Source: Nocardia neocaledoniensis (GTDB taxonomy: Bacteria; Actinomycetota; Actinomycetes; Mycobacteriales; Mycobacteriaceae). From it: a DNA stretch of 64,000 nucleotides. Of the stretch, positions 44,788 through 53,662 are shown one piece after another. A program made the position numbers and the translations under genes. How positions within the stretch are numbered: position 1 is the stretch's first letter; every line of letters starts with the position of its first letter. The stretch lies in assembly GCF_003182135.1 (NCBI RefSeq), contig NZ_QGTL01000018.1, positions 1 to 64,000 of the forward strand. Reading direction: 5' to 3'. Below the pieces are notes generated by a model. It was not told the DNA's origin. It saw only the letters and a program-made list of their open reading frames with translations, and did no database searches.

Positions 44788-45432
44788 TCATGTCCCCGGG
44801 TTGGCTCCACGTCGTTCTTCCTCGGTGAAGGCACCGCGCGGTGCGCCCGGCGCGGCAGCCTGCGCGCGGCGGGAGTAGGCGGCGGCCGCGCCGAAGGCGC
44901 CCGCCACCCCGGCCGGGGAGGCGGCGTAGGTGATGGCCTGACCGGGCGCGATGCCGAGATTCGTGCCGATCGCGACCGCGTCCATGTTCGCGCCGAGGAA
45001 CAGGAAGGTCCAGTCGTACTGGTCCTCCTGCTGCTTGATCAGCGAGCGCACCGCCTCGTTGGTCCACTCCCGGCTGGAGTTCTCGTGGCCGTCGGTGAGG
45101 ACGACGACGATCACGGTGCCCGGCCGCTCGTGCTCCGGCCGCGCGGCGAGTTCGGCGCCCACATCGGTGACCAGCTTGCCGATCGCGTCGTAGAGCGCTG
45201 TTCCCCCGCGCGGCACCAGATTCGGCGGCGGCACCTCGGCCAGCGGCTTGTTCGCGTAGACCACCTCATAGCTGGTGTCGAACTGCGCCAGCGTGACCTC
45301 GACCGTCTTCGGTACAGCGCGCTGCTGCTCGAAATACGCGGCCAGTCCGCCTTCGGTATCGGCCTTGATCGTCTGCATCGACCCGGACCGGTCGAGCAGC
45401 ACCGCGATCAGCGAGCGATTGGAATCCGTCAT
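44788..45432 (-). CDS. von Willebrand A domain protein
   Basis: The 214-residue protein is a single VWA fold with an intact metal-ion-dependent adhesion site: DRSGSM near residue 14, Thr in GGTALYDAI and Asp in VVLTDGHENSS. The C-terminal 40 residues are Ala/Gly-rich and contain AAAYSRRAQAAAPGA. No signal peptide or membrane segment, so cytoplasmic. Such proteins often act in complexes, for example tellurium-resistance-like or chelatase-like; no partner is encoded here. Confidence 0.85.
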   Translation of the reverse strand: MTDSNRSLIAVLLDRSGSMQTIKADTEGGLAAYFEQQRAVPKTVEVTLAQFDTSYEVVYANKPLAEVPPPNLVPRGGTALYDAIGKLVTDVGAELAARPEHERPGTVIVVVLTDGHENSSREWTNEAVRSLIKQQEDQYDWTFLFLGANMDAVAIGTNLGIAPGQAITYAASPAGVAGAFGAAAAYSRRAQAAAPGAPRGAFTEEERRGANPGT

Positions 45433-45556
45433 ACCCACACCCCCGTGCTTGTTTTCCGATGAACGATTCCCACCGTACGCCGAACCACCGACCCGCGAAT
45501 GCCACCGCAAGCGGGCGAAAAGGTATCGCCAAGGCCCCGTTGCGACCGTCGTTCCC

Positions 45557-46015
45557 ATGGGCCTGGTCTATGTCTTCTCCCGCATCACCCGAGCCGAGGC
45601 GGCGCTGCTCGCCGAGGCCCCCGACGCCGCCGACGAGCTCCTCGAATCGCTGCACGGGCGCGAGGATCTGCCCAGCGGCGACCTCGACAAGGCCTGGGAC
45701 GGGCTGCGCTGCCTGCTGACCGCGGCCCTCGACTTCGACCTGCTGCGCGAGGACGAGACGAGCACCCGCGAGGACTGCCTCACGGTCTGGTCGCCCGACG
45801 AGATCGCCATCGCCGCAGCGGTTCTCGCCGCCACGCCGTTCGACCACCTGGCCGAGCACTTCTCGCCGGAGCTGATGGACGACGAAGGCGCGCTCCCCGA
45901 CATCTGGGACCAGGAGTGGAGTCTGGGCTATCTGCGCGACGCCTACGACGTGCTGCGCATCTTCTTCACCCATGCCGCCACCACCGATTCGGCGGCCCTG
46001 GCCCGATTCGAATAG
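45557..46015 (+). CDS. DUF1877 protein, copy 1
   Basis: The 152-residue protein begins MGLVYVFSRITRAEAALL and has DLDKAWDGLRCLLTAA and SPDEIAIAAAVLAATPFDHLAEHF, the DUF1877 (YfbM-like) pattern. It is a paralogue of the next gene: both share the MGL start, the LDK-W-GL motif and the D-IW segment. No catalytic site is known. It diverges from the VWA gene across 124 bp. Acidic and probably cytoplasmic. Confidence 0.82.
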   Translation: MGLVYVFSRITRAEAALLAEAPDAADELLESLHGREDLPSGDLDKAWDGLRCLLTAALDFDLLREDETSTREDCLTVWSPDEIAIAAAVLAATPFDHLAEHFSPELMDDEGALPDIWDQEWSLGYLRDAYDVLRIFFTHAATTDSAALARFE

Positions 46016-46041
46016 ACACCACCGGACACAAGGAGAGTCGT

Positions 46042-46506
46042 ATGGGGTTGATCATGTCGTTCACCAGGGTGAGCTCGGCGGATCTGGAGCGGATCAGCGC
46101 GGTGACAGAGGTGCTCGACGAGTTTCTCGATGCGCTGGAAAGCCCGAAGGGCGAGCCGAGCGGGTATCTGGACAAGTCCTGGGCGGGCTTGGAGTATCTG
46201 CTGGCGGAGGCTCGCGTCGGCGTCGACCTGTTCTACACCGGCAGGCCGCTCGCCAGGGACACCTACTTCGCGTGGAACCCCGACGACGTCGCCGACGCGT
46301 CGCGGCGACTGAACAAGTTCCACTTCGACGAGCTGGCGCTCTTCTACGACCCGGTGGCGATGGACGCCGCGCGGCTGTACCCCAACATCTGGGTCAGGGA
46401 CGGCGACGACGGGTTGCAGTACCTCCGGCATCACTACTACGGACTGGTGGACGTGTTCGCGTACGCGGCCGAACGCGGGTCCGGGTTCCTGCAGCACTTC
46501 GGCTGA
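46042..46506 (+). CDS. DUF1877 protein, copy 2
   Basis: The 154-residue paralogue of the preceding gene begins MGLIMSFTRVSSADLERI and keeps SGYLDKSWAGLEYLLAEA and the terminal LQYLRHHYYGLVDVF. AGGAG precedes ATG 46042 at a good distance, and the gap to copy 1 is only 26 bp, so the pair is one transcription unit produced by tandem duplication. The two are quite divergent, so the duplication is old. The function is unknown. Confidence 0.82.
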   Translation: MGLIMSFTRVSSADLERISAVTEVLDEFLDALESPKGEPSGYLDKSWAGLEYLLAEARVGVDLFYTGRPLARDTYFAWNPDDVADASRRLNKFHFDELALFYDPVAMDAARLYPNIWVRDGDDGLQYLRHHYYGLVDVFAYAAERGSGFLQHFG

Positions 46507-46513
46507 CCCACCT

Positions 46514-46549
46514 CTGGCGTTTGAGGCGACAGCGCTGGCGTTTGGGGTG
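46514..46549. repeat. 21-bp-spaced direct repeats before the MFS gene
   Basis: CTGGCGTTTGAGGCG (46514-46528) and CTGGCGTTTGGGGTG (46535-46549) agree at 13 of 15 bases with a period of exactly 21 bp, two helical turns. This is the geometry bound by AraC/XylS regulators. An AraC-type gene lies at the other end of the MFS gene. The repeats end 33 bp before the MFS start. Confidence 0.65.
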
Positions 46550-46582
46550 GGAACGGCGGGACGTGTCCTTGTTGCATCTGGC

Positions 46583-47773
46583 ATGACGACAACGACGACG
46601 GCCGCCCCGGCGGCACCGGAGACCGAGCGCCGGGCGTGGCCCGCGCTGTTGACCATGTTCCTCGGCAGCTTCTCGCTGGTGACCGCGGAGTTCCTGCCAC
46701 CCGGCGTACTGACCGTGCTCGCCGACGACCTCGGCGTACGCGAGGGCGTCGTCGGGCTGTCGGTGAGCGTGACGGCGCTGACCGCGCTACTGGCGGCGCT
46801 GGGCCTCGGTGCGTTGTTCCCCCGAGTGGACCGGCGGACGCTGCTGGTGGTGCTCACCGTCGGCGCCGCGCTCTCGAACATCGTGGTGGCGCTGGCGCCG
46901 AACATCGCGACGCTGCTGCTCGCGCGGCTGCTGCTCGGCGTGGCCGTCGGCGGGTACTGGTCGATGGCGATGGTGATCGCCGCCCAGCTGGTTCCCGCGG
47001 ATCGGATCGGGAAGGCGATGATGATCGTGAACGGCGGCACCACCGTCGCGACCGTCGCCGGGGTTCCCCTCGGCGTGCTGCTCAGCGGGTACGCGGGCTG
47101 GCGAACCACCTTCGTGGTCGCGGCGGTGCTCACCGTCGCCGCCGCCGTGGCCGCGCGGCTGATGCTGCCGCCGATCGCGCCGAGCAAGGGCGTCGGGTTC
47201 GCCGCCATGGGCGCGGCGCTGCGGGTTCCGAGCGTGGCACTGGGGCTGGTGAGCGTGGTCGCGGTGATCGGCGGGCACTTCGCGGGCTACACCTACATCC
47301 GGCCCGCGCTCGCCGAACTGCTCGGCGCGGGCCCGACGGTGATTCCCGTGCTGCTCGCTCTCTTCGGCATCGGCGGGCTGATCGGCAACTTCGTGCTCGG
47401 CGCGCTGACCGATCGGTATCTGACCGTCCTGCTGCTCGCCGTGCCGACGACGATCGGCGCCGCGCTGCTCGCCGTCATCGCCTCCTCCGCCGTGCCGGCC
47501 CTCGGCTACGCCGCGGTGCTGATCTGGGGCGCCGCGTTCGGCGGGATCCTCAACGTCATCCAGGTGTGGCTGTCGCGGGTGCTGCCCGATCGGGTGGAGG
47601 CGGGCAGCGGACTGGTGGTCGGCGGGTTCCAGCTGGCCATCATCCTAGGTTCCGCGGTCGGCGGGCTCGGCGTGGACAGCATCGGGCTGACCGCCACCTA
47701 CACCCTGGCCGCGATCGCGGCGCTGGTCGGCGGCGTCCTCATCCGGAGTTCGCTACCCCGCACCGCCCGCTGA
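46583..47773 (+). CDS. major facilitator superfamily exporter
   Basis: The 396-residue protein has twelve membrane segments after a polar Thr/Ala N-terminus. SLVTAEFLPPGVLTVLADDLGV and LARLLLGVAVGGYWSMAM resemble the AraJ/PbuE/YdhP group of DHA1 drug or arabinose-like effluxers. Substrate unknown. The 3' end overlaps the convergent AraC-type gene by 21 bases. Direct repeats spaced for an AraC regulator lie just upstream, so the damaged regulator at 47753-48601 was probably its controller. Confidence 0.88.
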   Translation: MTTTTTAAPAAPETERRAWPALLTMFLGSFSLVTAEFLPPGVLTVLADDLGVREGVVGLSVSVTALTALLAALGLGALFPRVDRRTLLVVLTVGAALSNIVVALAPNIATLLLARLLLGVAVGGYWSMAMVIAAQLVPADRIGKAMMIVNGGTTVATVAGVPLGVLLSGYAGWRTTFVVAAVLTVAAAVAARLMLPPIAPSKGVGFAAMGAALRVPSVALGLVSVVAVIGGHFAGYTYIRPALAELLGAGPTVIPVLLALFGIGGLIGNFVLGALTDRYLTVLLLAVPTTIGAALLAVIASSAVPALGYAAVLIWGAAFGGILNVIQVWLSRVLPDRVEAGSGLVVGGFQLAIILGSAVGGLGVDSIGLTATYTLAAIAALVGGVLIRSSLPRTAR

Positions 47774-48601
47774 CGTCCCGGCCGCGCGCCGCCATTCCGA
47801 CGGCGTGCGGCCGGTGTGCCGCCGGAAGGCGCGCCCGAACGCGGCCTCCGAGCGATAGCCGAGGCGCCGTGCCACGGTGCCGACCGACGCGTCCGGCTGG
47901 GCCAGGAAACGCTGGGCCCGCTCGACGCGCAGGCGCGTCAGGTACCGCCCCGGCGTGAGTCCGGTCGCCGCCTGGAAGCGCGCGGCGAACCCGGAGCGAG
48001 ACGCCAGGGCTACTTTGGCCAGCGCCTCCACCGTCCAGTCCTTGCCCGGATCGGCGTGCAGGGCGGCGACGGCCCGCGCCACCCCTGGCTCGTCGACCCG
48101 CAGCAACCACTGCTCCGGCGCGCAGCCGCGCGCGTACCAGTTCTCGATCGCCATCGACGCGATCAGGGTGACGACCCGGTCGCCCTGCACGCCGGCCGGG
48201 TCGGGGCACTCCTGCACCAGGTGGCCGAACATCGTCGCCACCAGCGGCACCTGCCCGGGCAGGTCGGTGAGCTAGATCCGCGAGGGCAGCGCCGCCAGCA
48301 CGCTGTCCGCGCCGATCGAGGTGAGGCGCACGCACAGCACGGTCGACGCCGCGGGCGCGACGATCGCGAACCGTTCGGGGCGGGGGACGAACAGGAAGTC
48401 ACCGGTCGCCAGATCGCGGGTGGCGGTCAGCCCGTCGACGCGGATCAGCCCGTCGAGCACCAGCAGGGCGACCGGTTCGCCCGCGAGATGGGCCACTCCA
48501 CCGTCGGCCAGCACGAACTCGTCGCGTCCGGTATACCGCCACTGCAGCGCGGCGAGTACCTCGTCGAGGCCATCGGCACCGGATTCGATCAGCGTCACCA
48601 C
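47753..48601 (-). pseudogene. AraC-family regulator interrupted by an amber codon
   Basis: Read leftwards from a GTG at 48601 (GGAGG upstream) the frame gives 109 residues of a cupin-like sensor domain ending ALPSRI, then TAG at 48274-48272. The same frame continues with LTDLPGQVPLVATMFGHL and an intact AraC helix-turn-helix pair (VEALAKVALASRSGFAARF, then VGTVARRLGYRSEAAFGRAF) to a stop at 47753. A single base change would restore a normal protein of about 282 residues. Either the regulator is dead, the C-terminal half is made alone from an internal start such as the GTG at 48250, or the base is a sequencing error. Confidence 0.82.
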
Positions 48602-48729
48602 ACACCTCCAACCGCCTCACGGTACCAAGGTGATTCGCCGGCCGGGAGCACGCGCTACGCCCGCTGACGTACCCCGGATCGAGTCGCGCGGCCGATGTCT
48701 GCGGCCGCCTGCGCGAGCAGGCTGAGGAC

Positions 48730-48965
48730 ATGAACACTTTCGACACCACCACGACACTGACCCTGCTGGCCGACCATTACGACGGCGGCTGGCGCTGCTG
48801 TTCTGGATCACCGTGGTCGCGCTGATCTTCCTCGCGCGCAGGCGATACGCCCACCGCGGCGGCGGCATCGAGGCGCTGCGCACCGGATTCGCTCGCGGCG
48901 AGATCAGCGAGGCCGAATACCGCAGCAGGCTCGCGGTCCTCACCGAACCGCGCAAGAAGAGCTAG
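48730..48965 (+). pseudogene. frameshifted SHOCT-domain membrane protein
   Basis: From ATG 48730 the frame reads MNTFDTTTTLTLLADHYDGGW and then soon hits TGA. From about 48789 a second frame (shifted) reads LALLFWITVVALIFLARRR, a membrane segment, followed by the SHOCT motif FARGEISEAEYRSRLAVL and a stop at 48965. The second frame has no start codon of its own before the membrane segment. Joined, they make the usual small actinobacterial SHOCT protein of about 75-80 residues. So a few bases are missing near 48788, or the assembly has an indel. Confidence 0.72.
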
Positions 48966-48973
48966 GAGCAGCC

Positions 48974-49768
48974 ATGCGATTCGGCATCATCCTGACTCCT
49001 CGGTCCGGGACCGAGTGGACGCGCGCGGTGGTCGACGCCGAGCAGCGGGGATATGACACCCTGCTGCTGCCGGACACCCTCTACACCCCGTCGCCGCTCC
49101 CCGTCCTGGCCGCCGCGGCCGCGGTGACGACGACGCTGCGGCTGCGGCCCAATGTCCTGGCAGCGCCCTTGCGCACCGCCGCCGCCACGGTCCGGGAAGT
49201 CGCCGCGCTGCAACTGCTTTCGGACGGCCGCTTCGAATTGGGCATCGGCACCGGCCGCCCCGATGCCGAGCACGAAGCCGAAAGTCTCGGCATGCCTTGG
49301 GGGTCGGCCGCCGAACGCCGCGAGCACCTCCTCGCGACGGTGGCGGCGGTGCGCGCGCGGGTCGACCCGGCGCCGCCGGTCGTCGTCGCCGCGAACGGTC
49401 CGCGCGCACTGGTCACCGCGGCCGCCGTCGCCGATCGGGTGCTGCTGGCCGCCGCACCCGACGCCACCGTCGACGACCTCGCGCGCATGGTCGGCACGGT
49501 CACCGAGCACACTGAGCGCGAGGTGCGCTTCACCCTCCAGCTGGTCGGCATCGGCGACCAGATGCCGACCTGGCTGACGGCCCGGCTCGGCTACACACCG
49601 GAGAAACTGCGCGACGCGGGCGCCGCGACGCTACTGCCCGGCGATCCCGAGGACGCCATGGACACCCTTCGATCCCACCACGCCCGCTACGGAATCGACG
49701 AACTGATCGTCCCCGGCGAGCTGGCCGACGCCTTCGCCCCGGTCATGACACCCTTCCAGCGACACTGA
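48974..49768 (+). CDS. luciferase-like (F420/FMN) monooxygenase-family protein
   Basis: The 264-residue protein has the LLM-class TIM-barrel pattern: MRFGIILTPR, then LLLPDTLYTPSPLPVLAAAAAVTTT, LAAPLRTAAATVREVAALQLLSDGRFELGIGTGR and a C-terminal DELIVPGEL. Actinobacterial members usually use F420, but the cofactor cannot be fixed from sequence. ATG 48974 lies 8 bp after the SHOCT stop with AGGAG just upstream. A strong bidirectional hairpin follows. Confidence 0.86.
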   Translation: MRFGIILTPRSGTEWTRAVVDAEQRGYDTLLLPDTLYTPSPLPVLAAAAAVTTTLRLRPNVLAAPLRTAAATVREVAALQLLSDGRFELGIGTGRPDAEHEAESLGMPWGSAAERREHLLATVAAVRARVDPAPPVVVAANGPRALVTAAAVADRVLLAAAPDATVDDLARMVGTVTEHTEREVRFTLQLVGIGDQMPTWLTARLGYTPEKLRDAGAATLLPGDPEDAMDTLRSHHARYGIDELIVPGELADAFAPVMTPFQRH

Positions 49769-49777
49769 ACGCGAAAA

Positions 49778-49807
49778 AGCCCGCCCCTGGAATTCCAGGG
49801 GCGGGCT
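49778..49807. terminator. bidirectional terminator, best oriented for clpC1
   Basis: Fifteen-base arms AGCCCGCCCCTGGAA and TTCCAGGGGCGGGCT are exact reverse complements. Leftwards the stem is followed by TTTT, giving a classical intrinsic terminator for clpC1; rightwards it is followed by CTCTC only. It lies between two convergent stops. Confidence 0.9.
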
Positions 49808-49822
49808 CTCTCGGTCAGCCGG

Positions 49823-52390
49823 TTACTCGCCGGAGGCGGCGGCGTCGGGCGCGGTGCCCTCGCCGGCTCCGGTGAGGACGACCTCGGGCTTGTCGTCGCC
49901 CGCGGCGGCCTTGGTCAGCTTCGTCTTGCCCGCGAAGGTGAACTTGGCGTCCTCGCCCTGGCCCTCGCCGTTCCAGCCCTCGACGTCGACCGTGATGGTC
50001 TGGCCTGCGCCGATCTCGCCGAAGAGGATCTTCTCCGACAGCTGGTCCTCGATCTCGCGCTGGATCGTGCGACGCAGCGGACGGGCACCAAGGACCGGGT
50101 CGAAACCGCGCTTGGCGAGCAGGGCCTTGGCCTGGTCGGTGAGCTCGATCGCCATGTCCTTGTTCTTCAGCTGCTTGGCGACGCGGCCGATCATCAGGTC
50201 CACCATCTGCACGATCTGCTCGCTGGTGAGCTGGTGGAAGACGATCACGTCGTCGATGCGGTTGAGGAACTCGGGCCGGAAGTGCTTCTTCAGCTCGTCG
50301 TTGACCTTGAGCTTCATCCGCTCGTAGTTCGAACCCTCGGCGTTGGACTGGGTGAAGCCCAGGCCGACGGCCTTGGAGATGTCGGAGGTGCCCAGGTTCG
50401 AGGTGAAGATCAGCACGGTGTTCTTGAAGTCGACCGTACGACCCTGACCGTCGGTGAGACGGCCGTCCTCGAGGACCTGCAACAGGGTGTTGTAGATCTC
50501 CTGGTGCGCCTTCTCGATCTCGTCGAACAGAACCACGGAGAACGGCTTGCGGCGCACCTTTTCGGTGAGCTGGCCGCCCTCCTCGTAGCCCACGTACCCG
50601 GGAGGGGCACCGAACAGACGCGAGGCGGTGAAGCGGTCGTGGAACTCGCCCATATCGATCTGGATCAGCGCGTCGTCGTCGCCGAACAGGAAGTTCGCCA
50701 GCGCCTTGGACAGCTCGGTCTTACCGACACCGGACGGACCGGCGAAGATGAACGAGCCCGAGGGGCGCTTCGGATCCTTCAGGCCGGCGCGAGTGCGGCG
50801 GATCGCCTTGGAGACGGCCTTGACGGCATCCTCCTGGCCGATGATCCGCTTGTGCAGCTCGTCCTCCATGCGGAGCAGACGGGTGGTCTCCTCCTCGGTG
50901 AGCTTGAAGACGGGGATACCGGTCCAGTTGGCCAGCACCTCCGCGATCTGCTCGTCGTCGACCTCGGCCACGACGTCCAGGTCACCCGAACGCCACTGCT
51001 TCTCCCGCTCGGCACGCTTGGCGACGAGCTGCTTCTCCTTGTCGCGCAGGCGCGCGGCCTTCTCGAAGTCCTGCGCGTCGATCGCGCTCTCCTTCTCGCG
51101 GCGGGCGTCGGCGATCTTGTCGTCGAACTCGCGCAGGTCCGGCGGCGCGGTCATCCGGCGGATGCGCATGCGCGCGCCCGCCTCGTCGATGAGGTCGATC
51201 GCCTTGTCCGGCAGGAACCGGTCGTTGATGTAGCGATCGGCCAGCGTCGCGGCGGCGACCAGGGCACCGTCGGTGATGGACACCCGGTGGTGCGCCTCGT
51301 AGCGGTCGCGCAGACCCTTGAGGATGTTGATGGTGTGCTCGACGGTCGGCTCGCCGACCTGCACCGGCTGGAAGCGGCGTTCCAGGGCGGCGTCCTTCTC
51401 GATGTACTTGCGGTACTCGTCGAGGGTGGTCGCGCCGATGGTCTGCAGCTCGCCACGGGCCAGCTTCGGCTTGAGGATCGAGGCCGCGTCGATGGCACCC
51501 TCGGCGGCACCCGCGCCGACGAGCGTGTGCAGCTCGTCGATGAACAGGATGATGTCGCCGCGGGTGTTGATCTCCTTGAGCACCTTCTTCAGGCGCTCTT
51601 CGAAGTCACCGCGGTAGCGGCTGCCCGCGACCAGGGAACCCAGGTCGAGGGTGTAGAGCTGCTTGTCCTTGAGGGTCTCGGGGACCTCGCCGTTGACGAT
51701 GGCCTGCGCCAGGCCCTCGACGACCGCGGTCTTACCGACACCGGGCTCACCGATCAGCACCGGGTTGTTCTTGGTGCGGCGGCTCAGCACCTGCATGACG
51801 CGCTCGATCTCCTTCGAGCGGCCGATGACCGGGTCGAGCTTGCCTTCGAGGGCGGCCTGAGTGAGGTTGCGGCCGAACTGGTCGAGCACCAGCGAAGTGG
51901 ACGGCGTGCCCGCCTCACCGCGCGAACCGGAGCCCTCGACGGGCTCCTTGCCCTGGTACCCGGACAGCAGCTGGATGACCTGCTGGCGGACGCGGTTCAG
52001 GTCGGCACCGAGCTTGACCAGAACCTGGGCGGCGACGCCCTCGCCCTCACGGATGAGGCCGAGCAGGATGTGCTCGGTACCGATGTAGTTGTGGCCGAGC
52101 TGCAGCGCCTCGCGCAGGCTCAGCTCCAGCACCTTCTTCGCGCGCGGGGTGAAGGGGATGTGACCGGACGGCGCCTGCTGGCCCTGACCGATGATCTCCT
52201 CGACCTGGCTGCGCACACCCTCCAGCGAGATGCCAAGGGACTCCAGCGACTTCGCCGCCACACCCTCGCCCTCGTGGATCAACCCAAGCAGGATGTGCTC
52301 GGTGCCGATGTAGTTGTGGTTGAGCATCCGGGCCTCTTCTTGGGCCAGGACAACGACACGCCTCGCGCGGTCGGTGAACCTCTCGAACAT
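49823..52390 (-). CDS. clpC1: ATP-dependent Clp protease ATPase subunit ClpC1
   Basis: The 855-residue AAA+ unfoldase feeds proteins to ClpP1P2 and is essential in mycobacteria. Domains in order: two Clp-N repeats (residues 1 to about 145, [20 protein letters not shown]), first ATPase (Walker A GEPGVGKT), the middle coiled coil with a UVR-like motif ([18 protein letters not shown]), and second ATPase ([12 protein letters not shown]). The Asp/Glu/Ala-rich tail ends the protein. The ATG at 52390 is the family start; earlier in-frame codons are not conserved. Equivalent to Rv3596c. Confidence 0.97.
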   Translation of the reverse strand: MFERFTDRARRVVVLAQEEARMLNHNYIGTEHILLGLIHEGEGVAAKSLESLGISLEGVRSQVEEIIGQGQQAPSGHIPFTPRAKKVLELSLREALQLGHNYIGTEHILLGLIREGEGVAAQVLVKLGADLNRVRQQVIQLLSGYQGKEPVEGSGSRGEAGTPSTSLVLDQFGRNLTQAALEGKLDPVIGRSKEIERVMQVLSRRTKNNPVLIGEPGVGKTAVVEGLAQAIVNGEVPETLKDKQLYTLDLGSLVAGSRYRGDFEERLKKVLKEINTRGDIILFIDELHTLVGAGAAEGAIDAASILKPKLARGELQTIGATTLDEYRKYIEKDAALERRFQPVQVGEPTVEHTINILKGLRDRYEAHHRVSITDGALVAAATLADRYINDRFLPDKAIDLIDEAGARMRIRRMTAPPDLREFDDKIADARREKESAIDAQDFEKAARLRDKEKQLVAKRAEREKQWRSGDLDVVAEVDDEQIAEVLANWTGIPVFKLTEEETTRLLRMEDELHKRIIGQEDAVKAVSKAIRRTRAGLKDPKRPSGSFIFAGPSGVGKTELSKALANFLFGDDDALIQIDMGEFHDRFTASRLFGAPPGYVGYEEGGQLTEKVRRKPFSVVLFDEIEKAHQEIYNTLLQVLEDGRLTDGQGRTVDFKNTVLIFTSNLGTSDISKAVGLGFTQSNAEGSNYERMKLKVNDELKKHFRPEFLNRIDDVIVFHQLTSEQIVQMVDLMIGRVAKQLKNKDMAIELTDQAKALLAKRGFDPVLGARPLRRTIQREIEDQLSEKILFGEIGAGQTITVDVEGWNGEGQGEDAKFTFAGKTKLTKAAAGDDKPEVVLTGAGEGTAPDAAASGE

Positions 52391-52518
52391 CGCTCCCTCA
52401 CTCTCCTGCTCCGACATTCTGGCAACTGACGCCGACCGACAACTGTCGCCGTCAGCCTGCCATGAAGCCCGGGGGTTGCGGCCCCCGCCATCCACTCTAG
52501 TTGGCAGGGGATTCCGCC

Positions 52519-52550
52519 GCCGCCGGTCCACCCTATTGATGACCGGCGGC
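52519..52550. repeat. inverted repeat in the clpC1 upstream region
   Basis: Nine-base arms GCCGCCGGT (52519-52527) and ACCGGCGGC (52542-52550) flank 14 bp, about 130 bp before the clpC1 start. A second small stem (CGGGGG/CCCCCG) lies nearer the gene. These may be regulator sites or leader structure. No ClgR or HspR/HAIR consensus was recognised in the 250-bp gap. Confidence 0.4.
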
Positions 52551-52640
52551 AACATGGTCATTCACTCATAACGCGCACGTCGCGGCATTCGTTTCCCCGC
52601 GAGTTTTGCCTACAGCGAAATATGTCGGGTGGGTGACGGC

Positions 52641-53582
52641 TCAGCCGGTGAACGGCGGCACGAACTCACACGGTACCGGCGCCCGCCTGGCCGGATCGAG
52701 CGCGTTGAGCGCGTGTCCGGCCGCCCGCGGACTGCCCGCGATGGCCATGTGCTCGGAGTAGTCCTGGGCGCAGCCGTCCTGGACGACGATCGAGGTGGCG
52801 TTCGGGCCGGGCACGAGGCCGGAGGTGTACGGGATGATCAGTTCGTCGATCGAGGTCACGATGTTGGTGTAGGTCACCTGCGGGCTGTACACCCCGTCGG
52901 CGTTGAGGGCGGTCATGAAGGGCGAGCCGCTGAACATCTGCCCGCAGGCCTGGCACAGCGACGAGGAGACCGCGTCGAAGGCGGGACCGGCGCCGAGGGC
53001 GCGACTGTAGGCCGCGATGTCGCCCGCGCCGAAGGCGTTGGTCCCGAGCCAGGGCGGGGCGATGCCGACCAGCTTGTCGACCTTGGCCGCGCCGCCGAGC
53101 CGCTTGATGTAGTAGTTGCCGACGATGTTGCCCTGCGAGTGGGCGATGAAGTCGACCTTCGCGGCACCCGTGCGGGCGAGCACGTCGTCGACGAACGCCG
53201 ACACCTCGAGGCCGCTCTGCTCGATCGGCCGCATGCCCCCGATCGCCGAGACCGGCCACGGCAGCCCGTACGAGCCGTAGGTGAGCGAGTACACGCAGTA
53301 CCCCTCGTTGGCCAGCAGCGGGGCGTACACGCCCCAATTCGTCTGCGCCCCACCGCCGGTGCCGTGCAGCAGCACCACCGGATTCGGATGCTCGGCCGAG
53401 GGCACGCAGTCCGGGTCGTTCGCGCCGGGCAATGACCCGCCGGGGTTGGTGAGTTCCGGCGCGATGCCGGCGAAGAAGTTGTAGTCCACCGGATACGCCT
53501 CGGCGGCGGCGGTGTGCGCGCTCGCCCAGGTCAGCAGGGCGGCGGCGGCAAGTACCAGCAACGATCTCGAACTACGTCGCAT
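52641..53582 (-). CDS. secreted class-2 lipase/esterase with KstR boxes upstream
   Basis: The 313-residue protein has a signal peptide (residues 1 to about 28, cut near TAAAEA) and then an alpha/beta hydrolase of the actinobacterial class-2 lipase type. Oxyanion segment LLHGTGGGAQ (from residue 71), nucleophile Ser149 in AHSQGN, and a terminal His in SEHMAIAG. Six cysteines suggest extracellular disulfides. ATG 53582 has GAGGAG seven bases upstream. One perfect and one near-perfect KstR box sit 16-49 bp before the start. This hints that it releases sterol from esters, or fatty acids, during cholesterol growth; the substrate is inferred. Confidence 0.88.
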   Translation of the reverse strand: MRRSSRSLLVLAAAALLTWASAHTAAAEAYPVDYNFFAGIAPELTNPGGSLPGANDPDCVPSAEHPNPVVLLHGTGGGAQTNWGVYAPLLANEGYCVYSLTYGSYGLPWPVSAIGGMRPIEQSGLEVSAFVDDVLARTGAAKVDFIAHSQGNIVGNYYIKRLGGAAKVDKLVGIAPPWLGTNAFGAGDIAAYSRALGAGPAFDAVSSSLCQACGQMFSGSPFMTALNADGVYSPQVTYTNIVTSIDELIIPYTSGLVPGPNATSIVVQDGCAQDYSEHMAIAGSPRAAGHALNALDPARRAPVPCEFVPPFTG

Positions 53583-53597
53583 GCGACGACTCCTCAC

Positions 53598-53611
53598 TAG
53601 AACGTGTCTCA
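53598..53611. promoter_or_regulatory. near-perfect KstR box, lipase copy 1
   Basis: TAGAACGTGTCTCA differs from the KstR consensus at one fixed base (GTC instead of GTT). It starts 16 bp before the lipase ATG and 20 bp from copy 2, so the two sites face the same side of the helix. Confidence 0.55.
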
Positions 53612-53617
53612 GCATTC

Positions 53618-53631
53618 TGGAACACGTTCTA
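53618..53631. promoter_or_regulatory. perfect KstR box, lipase copy 2
   Basis: TGGAACACGTTCTA matches all fixed positions of TnnAACnnGTTnnA and has good dyad symmetry. Copies of the same quality occur only at kstD and kstR/chsE3 in this window. It lies 36 bp before the lipase start. Confidence 0.78.
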
Positions 53632-53662
53632 GTGTTCGCGCGGCACTATTGGCCGATTGCCA

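Noticed and set aside
46514-46549. The direct repeats as the start of a CRISPR array or mobile-element end
   Set aside because: Only two copies, 15 bp each, no further units and no associated genes.
50234-52429. 731-codon rightward frame opposite clpC1
   Set aside because: Shadow of ClpC1 codon usage, Leu/Asp/Arg repetitive, no recognisable fold.
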